A DNA stretch of 64,000 nt from Leptotrichia shahii (GTDB taxonomy: Bacteria > Fusobacteriota > Fusobacteriia > Fusobacteriales > Leptotrichiaceae), in assembly GCF_008327825.1 (NCBI RefSeq), contig NZ_AP019827.1, forward strand, positions 744,001 to 808,000. Reading direction: 5' to 3'. The notes under the pieces are model-generated. The model did not search any database, was not told where the DNA came from, and saw only the letters and a list, made by a program, of their open reading frames with translations. Of this stretch, positions 41,633 to 49,509 are shown piece after piece. Numbering within the stretch: the stretch's first letter is position 1; every line of letters begins with the position of its first letter. A program made the translations under genes and the position numbers.

Positions 41633-42697
41633 ATGTTAGGAAATAATGTAGTAGACTATATGATAAACAGCTGTAAAGGAGCATACAATTTAGAAAATGC
41701 AAAATTAATTAAAAAGAATGTGGAAGATAAGAAAGTTCAGTTTGTATTCAAGAGAAGTGATTTAAAATTAAACATCGAGTTTGCGAATGATAAGATTTCA
41801 GGAATTATATATAATAATTTCTTGACTGATTCTCAAAGAGAGAACGTAACAGAATCTGAATATTGTACAAGATTGAATGAAATGCTTGAAATTACAGATA
41901 TTGATGACATGAATAAACTTGATGAAATTTCAAGAAATATCATCAAAAAAATAAATTCAGAAAAGTTATTTGGAGAAAATCCAAAGGAATTGCTTTTGAA
42001 TAGAGAAGACAGAGAAAAACTTGTAAAAATAAAAAGATTTTTTGGAGCAGAGCCACAGTTGCTGAAACTTTACGAGGAAATCGAAGAGCTACAGGAAGCT
42101 CACAAAAATTGGCGTAAATCATTTTATAAAGATAATAGCGATATGATTGAAGAAATAGCTGACTGCTTTGTTATAGCATTACAAATTAACAAAGTGAAAA
42201 TGGTTAAGAATATCATTAAAGGCTTAGTTGACAACACTAAGATATTCAAGACTGAAATGATTGAAAAAATCATAAGAATGGTTAAGTTTAAAATCAATCG
42301 TACAGTTGAAAGAATTGAGAAAGGACAATACGGAACATACAAGATTGAATATAAAACCACTAAAGCGACACAGAAAGGCGTGAGCGAAGAAAAAAACAAA
42401 CAGCCAATAAATTCCCCAGCGAAATCATTTAGCGTTGCAGAAAGCAAGAAACAGAGCCGTGAGAAAAAGGAGAAAACAAAAAAGGAAAACAAGGTTTTTG
42501 AGTTTGTGAAAAAGAATGAACCGTATTATTACCAAGCACGTGATATTCAGTTAAATACTAAGATACAGGCTAAGGAATGTACAAGAATTGTTGAAAAGTT
42601 TATTGATGAAGGGAAAATAACGGTTACAAAAAAAGGAAAAGACGGCATATACGGAGCAACACTTGCAACAATTCAAGAGGCGGAGGTTGTTAAATAA
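41633..42697 (+). CDS. MazG-like protein with N-terminal unknown domain and C-terminal winged-helix-like domain
   Basis: 354 residues in three parts. Residues about 1-115 are unrecognised. Residues about 120-200 carry a MazG-type nucleotide pyrophosphohydrolase pattern: KLYEEIEELQEAHKN then MIEEIADCFVIALQI, giving the EExxE...ExxD metal set. After a basic Ser/Lys linker, residues about 285-345 look like a winged helix (YYYQARDIQLNTKIQAKEC, then GKITVTKKGKDGIYG). Phage MazG proteins remove (p)ppGpp or odd dNTPs; the fusion is unusual. Its stop overlaps the RecU-like start by one base. Confidence 0.8.
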   Translation: MLGNNVVDYMINSCKGAYNLENAKLIKKNVEDKKVQFVFKRSDLKLNIEFANDKISGIIYNNFLTDSQRENVTESEYCTRLNEMLEITDIDDMNKLDEISRNIIKKINSEKLFGENPKELLLNREDREKLVKIKRFFGAEPQLLKLYEEIEELQEAHKNWRKSFYKDNSDMIEEIADCFVIALQINKVKMVKNIIKGLVDNTKIFKTEMIEKIIRMVKFKINRTVERIEKGQYGTYKIEYKTTKATQKGVSEEKNKQPINSPAKSFSVAESKKQSREKKEKTKKENKVFEFVKKNEPYYYQARDIQLNTKIQAKECTRIVEKFIDEGKITVTKKGKDGIYGATLATIQEAEVVK

Positions 42698-43188
42698 TGG
42701 CAACAAACGCAGGGAAAAAATTTGAGGAAGATTTTAAAAATAGTGTTAATACTGATGAAATCTTTTTACAAAGACTAAAAGACGGAACAACAGGGACTGT
42801 TAACGGACAGATGGTTAGATTTAAAAATAAAAACTTATGTGATTTTTTACTTTTCAAGGACGGGCAACTTGTCCTTGTTGAGTTAAAAAGTTTTCTAGGA
42901 AAATCTATGAGTTTTTCAAATATAAAAAGCACTGTAGATGAGCAACAGACATTTTTGTACAATTTACGACTTGAGGCAAAGAAAAAGAATGTCAAAGCGT
43001 ATATGATACTTAATTTTAGGGATTTATCAGAAACTTATGCAATAGATATTCATAATTTTGATGAGTTTTATAAAATAACTAACAAGAAAAGTATTAATAT
43101 AGATGAAGTGAGGCAATTAGGAAAGCAATTGTTTCAGCAAAAGAAAAGAACAAACTACAGATACGAAATTAGCGACTTGTTCAATTAG
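42697..43188 (+). CDS. RecU-like Holliday-junction resolvase
   Basis: 163 residues. Catalytic pattern of the PD-(D/E)xK type is visible: NAGKKFEEDF at the start, then CDFLLFKDGQLVLVELKS (Asp...Glu-x-Lys, about residues 48-66) and later QQTFLYNL. It fits the RecU/penicillin-binding-protein-related factor A group that cuts four-way junctions in replicating phage DNA before packaging. Confidence 0.88.
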   Translation: MATNAGKKFEEDFKNSVNTDEIFLQRLKDGTTGTVNGQMVRFKNKNLCDFLLFKDGQLVLVELKSFLGKSMSFSNIKSTVDEQQTFLYNLRLEAKKKNVKAYMILNFRDLSETYAIDIHNFDEFYKITNKKSINIDEVRQLGKQLFQQKKRTNYRYEISDLFN

Positions 43189-43196
43189 GAGGAATA

Positions 43197-43499
43197 ATGG
43201 GTAAAAGATTAGCAAAAAATAGAGTTAGAAGTATTTTAGAGGAATATCCGGAAACACGGAATGCTGAAAATCCCGACACATATGTTATGTGCCTAATACT
43301 TGTTGAGGACGGAATAATAACACAAGATCAGGCAGCTAAAATATACGACGGATATTCAATTAACAACATAGTTAAAAGTCGCCAGAAAATCCAAAATTCA
43401 GACAAGGAATATGAGCCAAACGAGGAAACTAAAAAGAAAAGGTTTGTAGGATATATTAATTTCAGACACGCCTGGCGGAAAGGAAACTTGGATGTCTAA
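43197..43499 (+). CDS. Phage hypothetical protein, 100 residues
   Basis: Begins with a basic stretch and SILEEYPETRNAENPDTYV, then DGIITQDQAAKIYDGYSINN, which I know from uncharacterised proteins in this gene position (between resolvase and HNH genes). Possibly DNA-binding. GGAGG upstream; overlaps the next gene by 8 bp. Confidence 0.78.
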   Translation: MGKRLAKNRVRSILEEYPETRNAENPDTYVMCLILVEDGIITQDQAAKIYDGYSINNIVKSRQKIQNSDKEYEPNEETKKKRFVGYINFRHAWRKGNLDV

Positions 43500-44301
43500 A
43501 AGAATGTCGAGAGAAAACCAAAAATTGATATATTGGTTTATAGACTGCTATGCTTATTATCTAGCTGGAATAGAAATAAACTGGAGAACGAGCAAAGAAA
43601 AGCCTAGAGTATCTGATTATTTCAAATATAAGGCTAAGGAATACTTGAAAAAGAAATATATTGTTTCAAGCGAAAAGAATGTGAAAGACTATAAACCGTT
43701 TTCAAATCTTGAAAGCAAACTAAAAAACAAAATAATGTCTGTATTGGAAAGGAATTATACAAACGAAACAAAAGTAAGTGTATTAACTGATTCCTTGCTG
43801 GATTTTACAACAGAAGAAATGCAGATGTTATTGATAAAGCTGGACGGCACATTTTCTTTGGCGTTAAAGATGATAAGCAATGACGAGGCAATAAAGTTTA
43901 CGAACTATTTGTTTGATTTCTTTATGCAAAAGGATATACCGATGTGGCAGGAAATGCACGAACTGTATAGAAGTCAGGAAAACAGGAAATGGGTATACTG
44001 GATGTTGAAAAAGAAAATATGTGTTATTACAGGAAAGCCGAATGCACAGCTGGCACACATTTCTAAAAGTGCAGGAGCATTAGGCGGTTATAAATACGAC
44101 AAAGGTGTAGGGAACAGTTATTTACCTTTATCAATGGAGTGGCACATAGGAGTAGATCACGGAGTTGGTGGTGGCAGAAATAAATTAATGGATAAATTGA
44201 AAGAGTTGAATATAGAGCCTTTTGAAATAAAAACTGATGAGGAAGTTAAGGAATTAAAGAAAATATATAAAGGGCATTTTAAAGGATTTACAGAGAAATA
44301 A
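43492..44301 (+). CDS. Putative HNH-type nuclease
   Basis: 269 residues. The C-terminal region has KKKICVITGKPNAQLAHISKS then PLSMEWHIGVDHGVGGGRN, the form of the phage 'putative HNHc nuclease' family, with histidines for metal and catalysis but only part of the usual cysteines. The N-terminal 160 residues are helical. It may process replication or packaging intermediates. Confidence 0.85.
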   Translation: MSKRMSRENQKLIYWFIDCYAYYLAGIEINWRTSKEKPRVSDYFKYKAKEYLKKKYIVSSEKNVKDYKPFSNLESKLKNKIMSVLERNYTNETKVSVLTDSLLDFTTEEMQMLLIKLDGTFSLALKMISNDEAIKFTNYLFDFFMQKDIPMWQEMHELYRSQENRKWVYWMLKKKICVITGKPNAQLAHISKSAGALGGYKYDKGVGNSYLPLSMEWHIGVDHGVGGGRNKLMDKLKELNIEPFEIKTDEEVKELKKIYKGHFKGFTEK

Positions 44302-44515
44302 AGTTCAGTCGCAGAAAGTCGTTTTGGCTGAGATAATACAAACAAACGAAGTATTTACAGTAAAAAAGATTAGTCGCGAAAAGTCGTTTTTATTAGAAAT
44401 ATGAATTTTTATTGAAAATAATAGATTCAAGATAAAACCATTTTGTCGAAGTCAGCAAAATGGTGTTGAGAACGTTTGGATGGTGCAGGGAAAACGATAG
44501 AAATTAGGAGGGAGC
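44302..44515 (+). other. Noncoding region with repeats and a hairpin before the small-gene cassette
   Basis: No reading frame. Two direct repeats AGTCGCAGAAAGTCGTTTT and AGTCGCGAAAAGTCGTTTT (about 44307-44325 and 44373-44391), then a hairpin ACCATTTTG / CAAAATGGT (about 44438-44465, 10-base loop). It stands where related phages keep the late-gene switch, so a regulatory RNA or activator site is possible. Confidence 0.6.
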
Positions 44516-44656
44516 ATGAAAAACAAGGATAGAATGCAGTTTAATTTAAAAAATTGGAAAAAACAATACGGACATTTTGATTTTTGGAACAGGACAGATG
44601 ATAAAATATCAACTTTTGAAAAAGTGCTGAACAAAGACAAGTATAAAAAGAAATAG
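44516..44656 (+). CDS. Phage hypothetical protein, 46 residues
   Basis: GGAGGGAGC precedes the ATG. Basic, aromatic-rich (NLKNWKKQYGHFDFWNRTDD). Function unknown. Confidence 0.65.
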   Translation: MKNKDRMQFNLKNWKKQYGHFDFWNRTDDKISTFEKVLNKDKYKKK

Positions 44657-44668
44657 GAGGATTTGAAA

Positions 44669-44815
44669 ATGTCAAAAAAAATAATGAGGATAGTGTTTTG
44701 CTTTATAATTACATTTATAGGTGTTGTGCAAATTGAACAAACTAAAGATTTTTTAGATCTAGCTAAATTAGTTGTGAGTTTTGCATTCGGTATGTGGGTA
44801 TCGAAATGGATTTAA
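44669..44815 (+). CDS. Small membrane protein, 48 residues
   Basis: GGAGG upstream. Two hydrophobic stretches (IVFCFIITFIGVV and LVVSFAFGMWVSKWI). Could be a holin-like or accessory membrane peptide; no specific evidence. Confidence 0.65.
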   Translation: MSKKIMRIVFCFIITFIGVVQIEQTKDFLDLAKLVVSFAFGMWVSKWI

Positions 44816-44839
44816 AATAATTTAAGAAAGGGAATTAAA

Positions 44840-45112
44840 ATGAAGAAATTATTATTAGGAATTGCAATTTTAGGATTATTAGGAAGTTGTGCAAGATGGG
44901 AAGACAGTCAAAAAGATTGGAAAAGCGATACAAGTGGATTAAAAAGAACTGTAACGGTTTATACTCTCGATGGGAAACTCTTAAAAGAATATAAAGGAAT
45001 GATAAGAGTAAGAGATTCGGATGAGAGCGGAAGAATATCGTTAAACTTAATAAGTGAGAATAATCGCAGAGTTACAATTGATAATGCGATTGTAATAACA
45101 GAGGAGGAATAA
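44840..45112 (+). CDS. Small phage-encoded lipoprotein
   Basis: 90 residues; signal with lipobox LLGSC (Cys about residue 17). The mature part is beta-rich (TVTVYTLDGKLLKEYKGMI). Phage lipoproteins serve in superinfection exclusion or as outer-membrane spanins; this one is on the late strand before terS. Overlap-free join with the next membrane protein suggests co-expression. Confidence 0.8.
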   Translation: MKKLLLGIAILGLLGSCARWEDSQKDWKSDTSGLKRTVTVYTLDGKLLKEYKGMIRVRDSDESGRISLNLISENNRRVTIDNAIVITEEE

Positions 45113-45343
45113 ATGGAAATAATAATGAGAATTTTAAGTGCAGCAGTTACAATATTTTTAGTTTTCTTTTTAGTTAGTTATCTGTATGCTTTAGTTGAAG
45201 ATGTAAAGAAGAAATTAAGAGGAATAACTAAAATTAATTATACGCCTTATAATGTGATGTATTTTTTAGTTTTTTGGTTTTTAAATATTCTGCTGATTTA
45301 CGCAATAATAAATTTGATTGTATTTTTTGCAATTAGAGTGTAA
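45113..45343 (+). CDS. Phage membrane protein, 76 residues
   Basis: Two membrane spans (about 8-27 and 50-74) with a basic loop between. Starts on the base after the lipoprotein stop, so it is translationally linked with it. Function unknown. Confidence 0.75.
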   Translation: MEIIMRILSAAVTIFLVFFLVSYLYALVEDVKKKLRGITKINYTPYNVMYFLVFWFLNILLIYAIINLIVFFAIRV

Positions 45344-45354
45344 AATGGTATAAT
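45327..45354 (+). promoter_or_regulatory. Promoter of the 45382 gene
   Basis: TTGCAA (45327-45332), 16-bp spacer, TATAAT (45349-45354). It gives the following gene its own transcription inside the phage late region. Confidence 0.65.
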
Positions 45355-45381
45355 TAATCATATTTAAAAAAGGAGACAAAA

Positions 45382-46056
45382 ATGGAAAAGAAATTTGTTG
45401 AAACACTTTTTCGATGTGGCAAGTGTGGAAACTATATCAAAGCGGTAAAACAATATAATGGCATGAAAATTATTGATGACGGATGTTTAGAATTTAGAAT
45501 TTTTAAAAAGAAAATGCCTGACTATGAGTACTTTTTTTGTTGTGAAGAGTGCAAAATAGAAGGTGATTCTTTGGGAGCTTTTAGAAAAATTATTCCACCT
45601 AAAGAACGAGCAGACTTCTGGTTTGTTAAAGGATACAAAGAACAAAAGACTAAAAATATGATAGAAAAGACTCTAGACAATATGAGATCATATATAGAAG
45701 AAGCGAAAAAGGAACATAAAAATTATAGTGGAGTTCTTAAATATGGTCGATTAGGAAATTATTATTCAAAACATAAAAGCGTTGAAAAAGGTTTGGATGA
45801 ATTACAAAACGAAATAACTAAAGCAATTAAATTATTTAAAAAGGGTGAAAATATAGAAGAGTTATTAGATTTTATTGGATTTTTATCAAATAATACTTTA
45901 AATAATCATAAAGTTTATATGTCGTATTTTATGCAAGCACGATTTCAATTTGAACGAAGAGCAAGTAATATAGTCTATCATAATTTGAAACATGTGAAAA
46001 GTTGTTCGAAAGGCATAAAGGAAGTAATGGGAAAATCAAAAAAGTTTATTGTTTAA
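45382..46056 (+). CDS. Cysteine-rich N-terminus protein of unknown function (moron candidate)
   Basis: 224 residues. Cysteines in RCGKCGNYI and FCCEECKIEG suggest a zinc ribbon over residues 10-60; the rest is helical and basic (LDNMRSYIEEAKKEHKN...GLDELQNEITKAIKLF). It has its own promoter inside the late region. No family recognised. Confidence 0.8.
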   Translation: MEKKFVETLFRCGKCGNYIKAVKQYNGMKIIDDGCLEFRIFKKKMPDYEYFFCCEECKIEGDSLGAFRKIIPPKERADFWFVKGYKEQKTKNMIEKTLDNMRSYIEEAKKEHKNYSGVLKYGRLGNYYSKHKSVEKGLDELQNEITKAIKLFKKGENIEELLDFIGFLSNNTLNNHKVYMSYFMQARFQFERRASNIVYHNLKHVKSCSKGIKEVMGKSKKFIV

Positions 46057-46095
46057 AATTTTAAATTTTTTCAAGAAAAAACAGAGCTCAAATAC

Positions 46096-46124
46096 TTGAA
46101 AAAACTGATAAAGTAAGGTATAAT
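46096..46124 (+). promoter_or_regulatory. Promoter of the 46139 gene
   Basis: TTGAAA (46096-46101), 17-bp spacer, TATAAT (46119-46124). Confidence 0.75.
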
Positions 46125-46138
46125 AAAGGAGTGATAAA

Positions 46139-46306
46139 ATGCTTAGTAAAGAGCAGATAAGTCAAATTGAAAATGATAAAAATATATTTTTTTGCGTTGT
46201 AGAACTACTCAAAGTGATTTCGATGAAAGGAGAAGTCAAAGTGACTTTTAAATTCAAAGATAAGAAATTAAAAGGGAGAGAACTATGGCGTGATACAATA
46301 GAATAA
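46139..46306 (+). CDS. Monocistronic small phage protein, 55 residues (moron)
   Basis: AAAGGAG precedes the ATG. Helix then basic beta stretch (MKGEVKVTFKFKDKKLKG). A promoter lies 15 bp upstream and a strong terminator 22 bp downstream, so it is a complete one-gene unit inserted between late genes. Function unknown. Confidence 0.72.
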   Translation: MLSKEQISQIENDKNIFFCVVELLKVISMKGEVKVTFKFKDKKLKGRELWRDTIE

Positions 46307-46327
46307 AGACAAGAGCAAAAAGTTTGT

Positions 46328-46382
46328 GAGTCGATTTATATATAGATTAGAAATAGTCTATTTATAAGTCGGCTCTTTTTTT
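46328..46382 (+). terminator. Strong intrinsic terminator after the 46139 gene
   Basis: GAGTCGATTTATA pairs with TATAAGTCGGCTC over 13 bp (two G-U pairs), inner stem TAGA/TCTA, then seven T (46376-46382). Confidence 0.88.
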
Positions 46383-46410
46383 ATCTAAAAATCAAAGAAA
46401 GGGATAACAG

Positions 46411-46710
46411 ATGTTAATTATATTATTGATTGCAAGTTTTGTTATTAATATAGCAGTAATATTAATACTATTTCAAATTATTTGTTATGGGATAAAAAAA
46501 TACATAAAAGAAAGAATCAAAAGAAATTTGGAACTCTTGGACAAATTAGAAGAGATTGAAAAAGATATAGATAACAAGGTAGATGGATTAAAGATAATGA
46601 TATATGACAGATATCTTGATAGATGTAGAGCAGGGATGAAGAAACAGAGAGAAGAAGACAAAGGATTGAGAGATAAGCTAACAGAAATAGAGAGCAAATG
46701 TTCAAAATAG
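46411..46710 (+). CDS. Membrane-anchored coiled-coil phage protein, 99 residues
   Basis: One N-terminal membrane span (about 2-27), then a long charged helix with heptad pattern (LELLDKLEEIEKDIDNKVDG). The plan resembles inner-membrane spanins, which would fit a Gram-negative host and the small lipoprotein nearby, but the usual lysis enzyme is not adjacent, so this is only a suggestion. Confidence 0.75.
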   Translation: MLIILLIASFVINIAVILILFQIICYGIKKYIKERIKRNLELLDKLEEIEKDIDNKVDGLKIMIYDRYLDRCRAGMKKQREEDKGLRDKLTEIESKCSK

Positions 46711-46872
46711 TGAGCATATCAAGTCAAGGTTAAAGCGAAAACAAAAAAATGAAATTTTGATTAAAAAAGGTACTTCTGAGAGGTCAAAAAAGAGCGAACG
46801 GGTTCGAAGCCCCAGAAAAAATATGTATGATGGCTTTTTTAAGTTTTGTTTCCGTTCCGAAATGGAGGTGTT
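46711..46872 (+). other. Region before terS with a GC-rich patch (possible cos)
   Basis: Noncoding. GAGCGAACGGGTTCGAAGCCCC (about 46791-46813) is strikingly GC-rich for this DNA. Lambda-type phages with GpA-type terminases carry cos just ahead of terS, so this is the natural place for it. A T-loop-like GGTTCGA is present but no tRNA can be folded. Confidence 0.4.
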
Positions 46873-47445
46873 ATGTTAGTAAAAGAGAATCAGATAATAA
46901 AGGCAAACGAGTTAGCAAAATTGCTAGGTATAACAGATAGACACCTCCGCAATTTAGCTAGTGAAGGAATAATAAAAAAAACGGAAAAAGGCAAGTATCT
47001 ATTTTGGGAAAATGTACTTGGATATATTGAGTATATTGAATCTAAAAATGATGTGGATTTGAATTTGAAAGATGAAAAGATTAAGGAAGAGATAAAACGA
47101 ATAAAAAAAGATGTTGAACTAAAAGACCTAAAAATTAAGGAAACTAAAAATCAATTGCATTTAGCGTCAATTGTAGAAAAAGTAATGACTGATATGCTTA
47201 TGAACATTAAAGGAAAGTTGCTTTCTATATCTAGCAAGGTAGCACCAGCAGTTATTGCTTCGGATAATCTCGGGGAAATTCAGGATGTTATTCAAGATGA
47301 AATATTTGAGGCTTTAGAGGAACTTAGCGAATATGATCCAGATATGTTTAAAAATAATAAAATTTTTGTAGAAAATGAGGAAGATATGGAAGTGAAAGTT
47401 GAAAGTGAAAAGAGAATTAGAGGAAGACCTAAAAAGAACAGTTAA
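46873..47445 (+). CDS. Terminase small subunit (Nu1-like)
   Basis: 190 residues from ATG 46873 (GGAGGTG upstream). N-terminal winged helix (IIKANELAKLLGITDRHLRN, then IIKKTEKGKYLFWENVLGYI), a central coiled coil and a C-terminal segment ending in RIRGRPKKNS that likely contacts the large subunit. It recognises phage DNA for packaging. It overlaps the large-subunit gene by 47 bp. Confidence 0.88.
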   Translation: MLVKENQIIKANELAKLLGITDRHLRNLASEGIIKKTEKGKYLFWENVLGYIEYIESKNDVDLNLKDEKIKEEIKRIKKDVELKDLKIKETKNQLHLASIVEKVMTDMLMNIKGKLLSISSKVAPAVIASDNLGEIQDVIQDEIFEALEELSEYDPDMFKNNKIFVENEEDMEVKVESEKRIRGRPKKNS

Positions 47446-49258
47446 ATTATTTAAAAAAATTGCCCTGGTTTTAAAGCCACCGCCAAAATTAACAATTGAT
47501 ACTTGGGCGGATATGTATAGAGTTTTATCAACTAAAAGTTCAGCAATTCCAGGAAAATGGAAAACTGACAGAGTGCCATTTCAAAGAGAAGTAATGAGGG
47601 CAATTTCTGATAAAAATACAGAAAAAGTTGTGATGATGTATGGAGCTCAGTTATCAAAAACAGAAATTCTTATGAATACTGTTGGATATTTTATGGACTA
47701 CGAACCTTCTCCGATTATGTTTTTAATGCCCACGAAAGATATGGCGGCTGATTTTTCAACAACACGGCTCAATGACATGATTCAATCGACCCCGCAACTT
47801 AGAAGTAAAGTTATTGAGAGTTCCGATGCTAGAGATACGAAAAGACAAAAAGAGTTTTCAGGCGGATACATTGTTTTAACTGGGACTAATTCAGCTTCAG
47901 AATTGGCAAGTAGGTCAATTAGGGTTCTATTAGCGGACGAAATTGACCGTTTCCCTAGAAGTGCTAAAAAAGAGGGAGACCCATTAAATCTGGCAATCGA
48001 AAGGGTAAAAACTTGGCCAAACAGTAAAATAGTTTTGACAAGTACACCAACAATCAAAGGCGGAAGCAGAATAGAACTTGAATATGAGAACAGCTCGAAA
48101 GATGAGTATTACATTCCTTGCCCAAAATGTGGTGAAATGCAAACTTTGAAATGGGGAAATATTATTTTTGAAGATGTTACACATAAATGTGAGAAATGCA
48201 TGGAAACTTCGAGCGAATACGAATGGAAACGAAATCTTATTAAAGGTGAATGGAGAAGTACTAATCCTGATGTAGACCCACATGTTTCAAGAGGATTTCA
48301 TGTATCGGAGTTATACAGTCCGTTTACTAAATGGGCTAGCATAATTCGTAAATTTAGAGCGGCAAAAGGTGATGAACAGCTTATGAAAGTATTTGTCAAT
48401 ACAGCTCTCGGGGAATGCTGGGAAGAAAAAGTTGAAAGATTTAATTTTGAGGAAATACAGGCAAGGGCTGAAGATTATGGAGAATACTTGAATCATGAAG
48501 ATGGAACATATGAGGAAGTAGAAATCCCTGACAGGGTTAATGTGCTTACGGCTGGTGTCGATGTTCAAGATAATAGGCTTGAAGTTGAAATTGTTGGATG
48601 GGCAAAAGGTGAAGAAAGCTGGGGGATTTATTATAAAGTGATAATGGGAAACCCTGCTTTACCTTATGTTTGGAACGAATTAGACCAAGTTCTGATGAAA
48701 GATTATTCATATCAGAATGGGGAAAAAATAAGAGTTGCTTGTGCTTGTGTTGATACAGGTGGGCATCATACTGATGACGTTTACAGGTATGTAAAGGCAA
48801 GGGAACAACTAAATATATTTGGTATAAAAGGAAGTGGAGAAGCTGGAAGACCTCTTATTTCACGACCTAGCAAAAATAATAAAGGAGGAATTTCCTTATT
48901 TGTTTTAGGAGTTAATACTGGTAAAGATACAATAATGAGCAATCTTAAAGTAACGGAACCAGGAGCTAAATATATGCACTATCCAAATAATCCTAAACGT
49001 GGATATGATGAAGTTTACTTCAAAGGGCTTACATCTGAAATAAAGGTTGTCACATTTAGTAAAGGACAGGCTAAAATTGAGTGGAAAACAATAGGAGATA
49101 AAAGGAATGAGCCTTTGGACATCAGGAACTATGCACAGGCTGCATTAAGAATTGCTAATCCAGATTTAGACATTAGGTATTCAACTGATTTATTAAACGG
49201 ATTAAGAACACAGAGAATTAGCAGAAGAAGAAAAATACTGTCGAAAGGAATTAAGTAA
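47399..49258 (+). CDS. Terminase large subunit, GpA family
   Basis: About 619 residues; start TTG 47399 with GGAAG six bases away, or GTG 47405. The ATPase part has the family's non-classical P-loop region (MMYGAQLSKTEILMN), Walker B VLLADEIDRFP (about residue 175) and a zinc pair PCPKCGEMQ/HKCEKC (about 240-270). The nuclease part begins TAGVDVQDNRLEVE (about 380) and has further Asp in ACVDTGGHHTDDVY. This lambda/GpA type usually cuts at cos sites. Confidence 0.95.
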   Translation: MKVKRELEEDLKRTVKLFKKIALVLKPPPKLTIDTWADMYRVLSTKSSAIPGKWKTDRVPFQREVMRAISDKNTEKVVMMYGAQLSKTEILMNTVGYFMDYEPSPIMFLMPTKDMAADFSTTRLNDMIQSTPQLRSKVIESSDARDTKRQKEFSGGYIVLTGTNSASELASRSIRVLLADEIDRFPRSAKKEGDPLNLAIERVKTWPNSKIVLTSTPTIKGGSRIELEYENSSKDEYYIPCPKCGEMQTLKWGNIIFEDVTHKCEKCMETSSEYEWKRNLIKGEWRSTNPDVDPHVSRGFHVSELYSPFTKWASIIRKFRAAKGDEQLMKVFVNTALGECWEEKVERFNFEEIQARAEDYGEYLNHEDGTYEEVEIPDRVNVLTAGVDVQDNRLEVEIVGWAKGEESWGIYYKVIMGNPALPYVWNELDQVLMKDYSYQNGEKIRVACACVDTGGHHTDDVYRYVKAREQLNIFGIKGSGEAGRPLISRPSKNNKGGISLFVLGVNTGKDTIMSNLKVTEPGAKYMHYPNNPKRGYDEVYFKGLTSEIKVVTFSKGQAKIEWKTIGDKRNEPLDIRNYAQAALRIANPDLDIRYSTDLLNGLRTQRISRRRKILSKGIK

Positions 49259-49489
49259 ATGGGAAAATCGAATTATTCAAGAGAATATATTTTAGAAATG
49301 ATAGTTGAATATGGTAAAGCTGAACGAGCAGTTTTAACAGGAAAAAGCTACAAAATTGGGACAAGAGAACTTACTCGAATGGGAATAGATGAAATAAGAA
49401 AAGGGAGAGCTTATTGGGAAAATGAATTACAAAAATTAAATAGTATTGGAAAAAGAAGAGTGAGAAGAGGAGTTCCTAGAAATCTTTAA
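49259..49489 (+). CDS. Head-tail joining-like protein (gpW/DUF6148 type)
   Basis: 76 residues. Pattern LTGKSYKIGTRELTRMGIDEIRKGRAYWENEL is that of the small gpW-like proteins between terL and portal. It starts on the base after the terL stop. Confidence 0.85.
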   Translation: MGKSNYSREYILEMIVEYGKAERAVLTGKSYKIGTRELTRMGIDEIRKGRAYWENELQKLNSIGKRRVRRGVPRNL

Positions 49490-49509
49490 GTTAGAAAGAG
49501 AGGTGTGAT

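Noticed and set aside
46795-46815. T-arm-like GGTTCGAAGCCC suggesting a tRNA
   Set aside because: No acceptor, D or anticodon arms can be paired in the flanking A-rich sequence.
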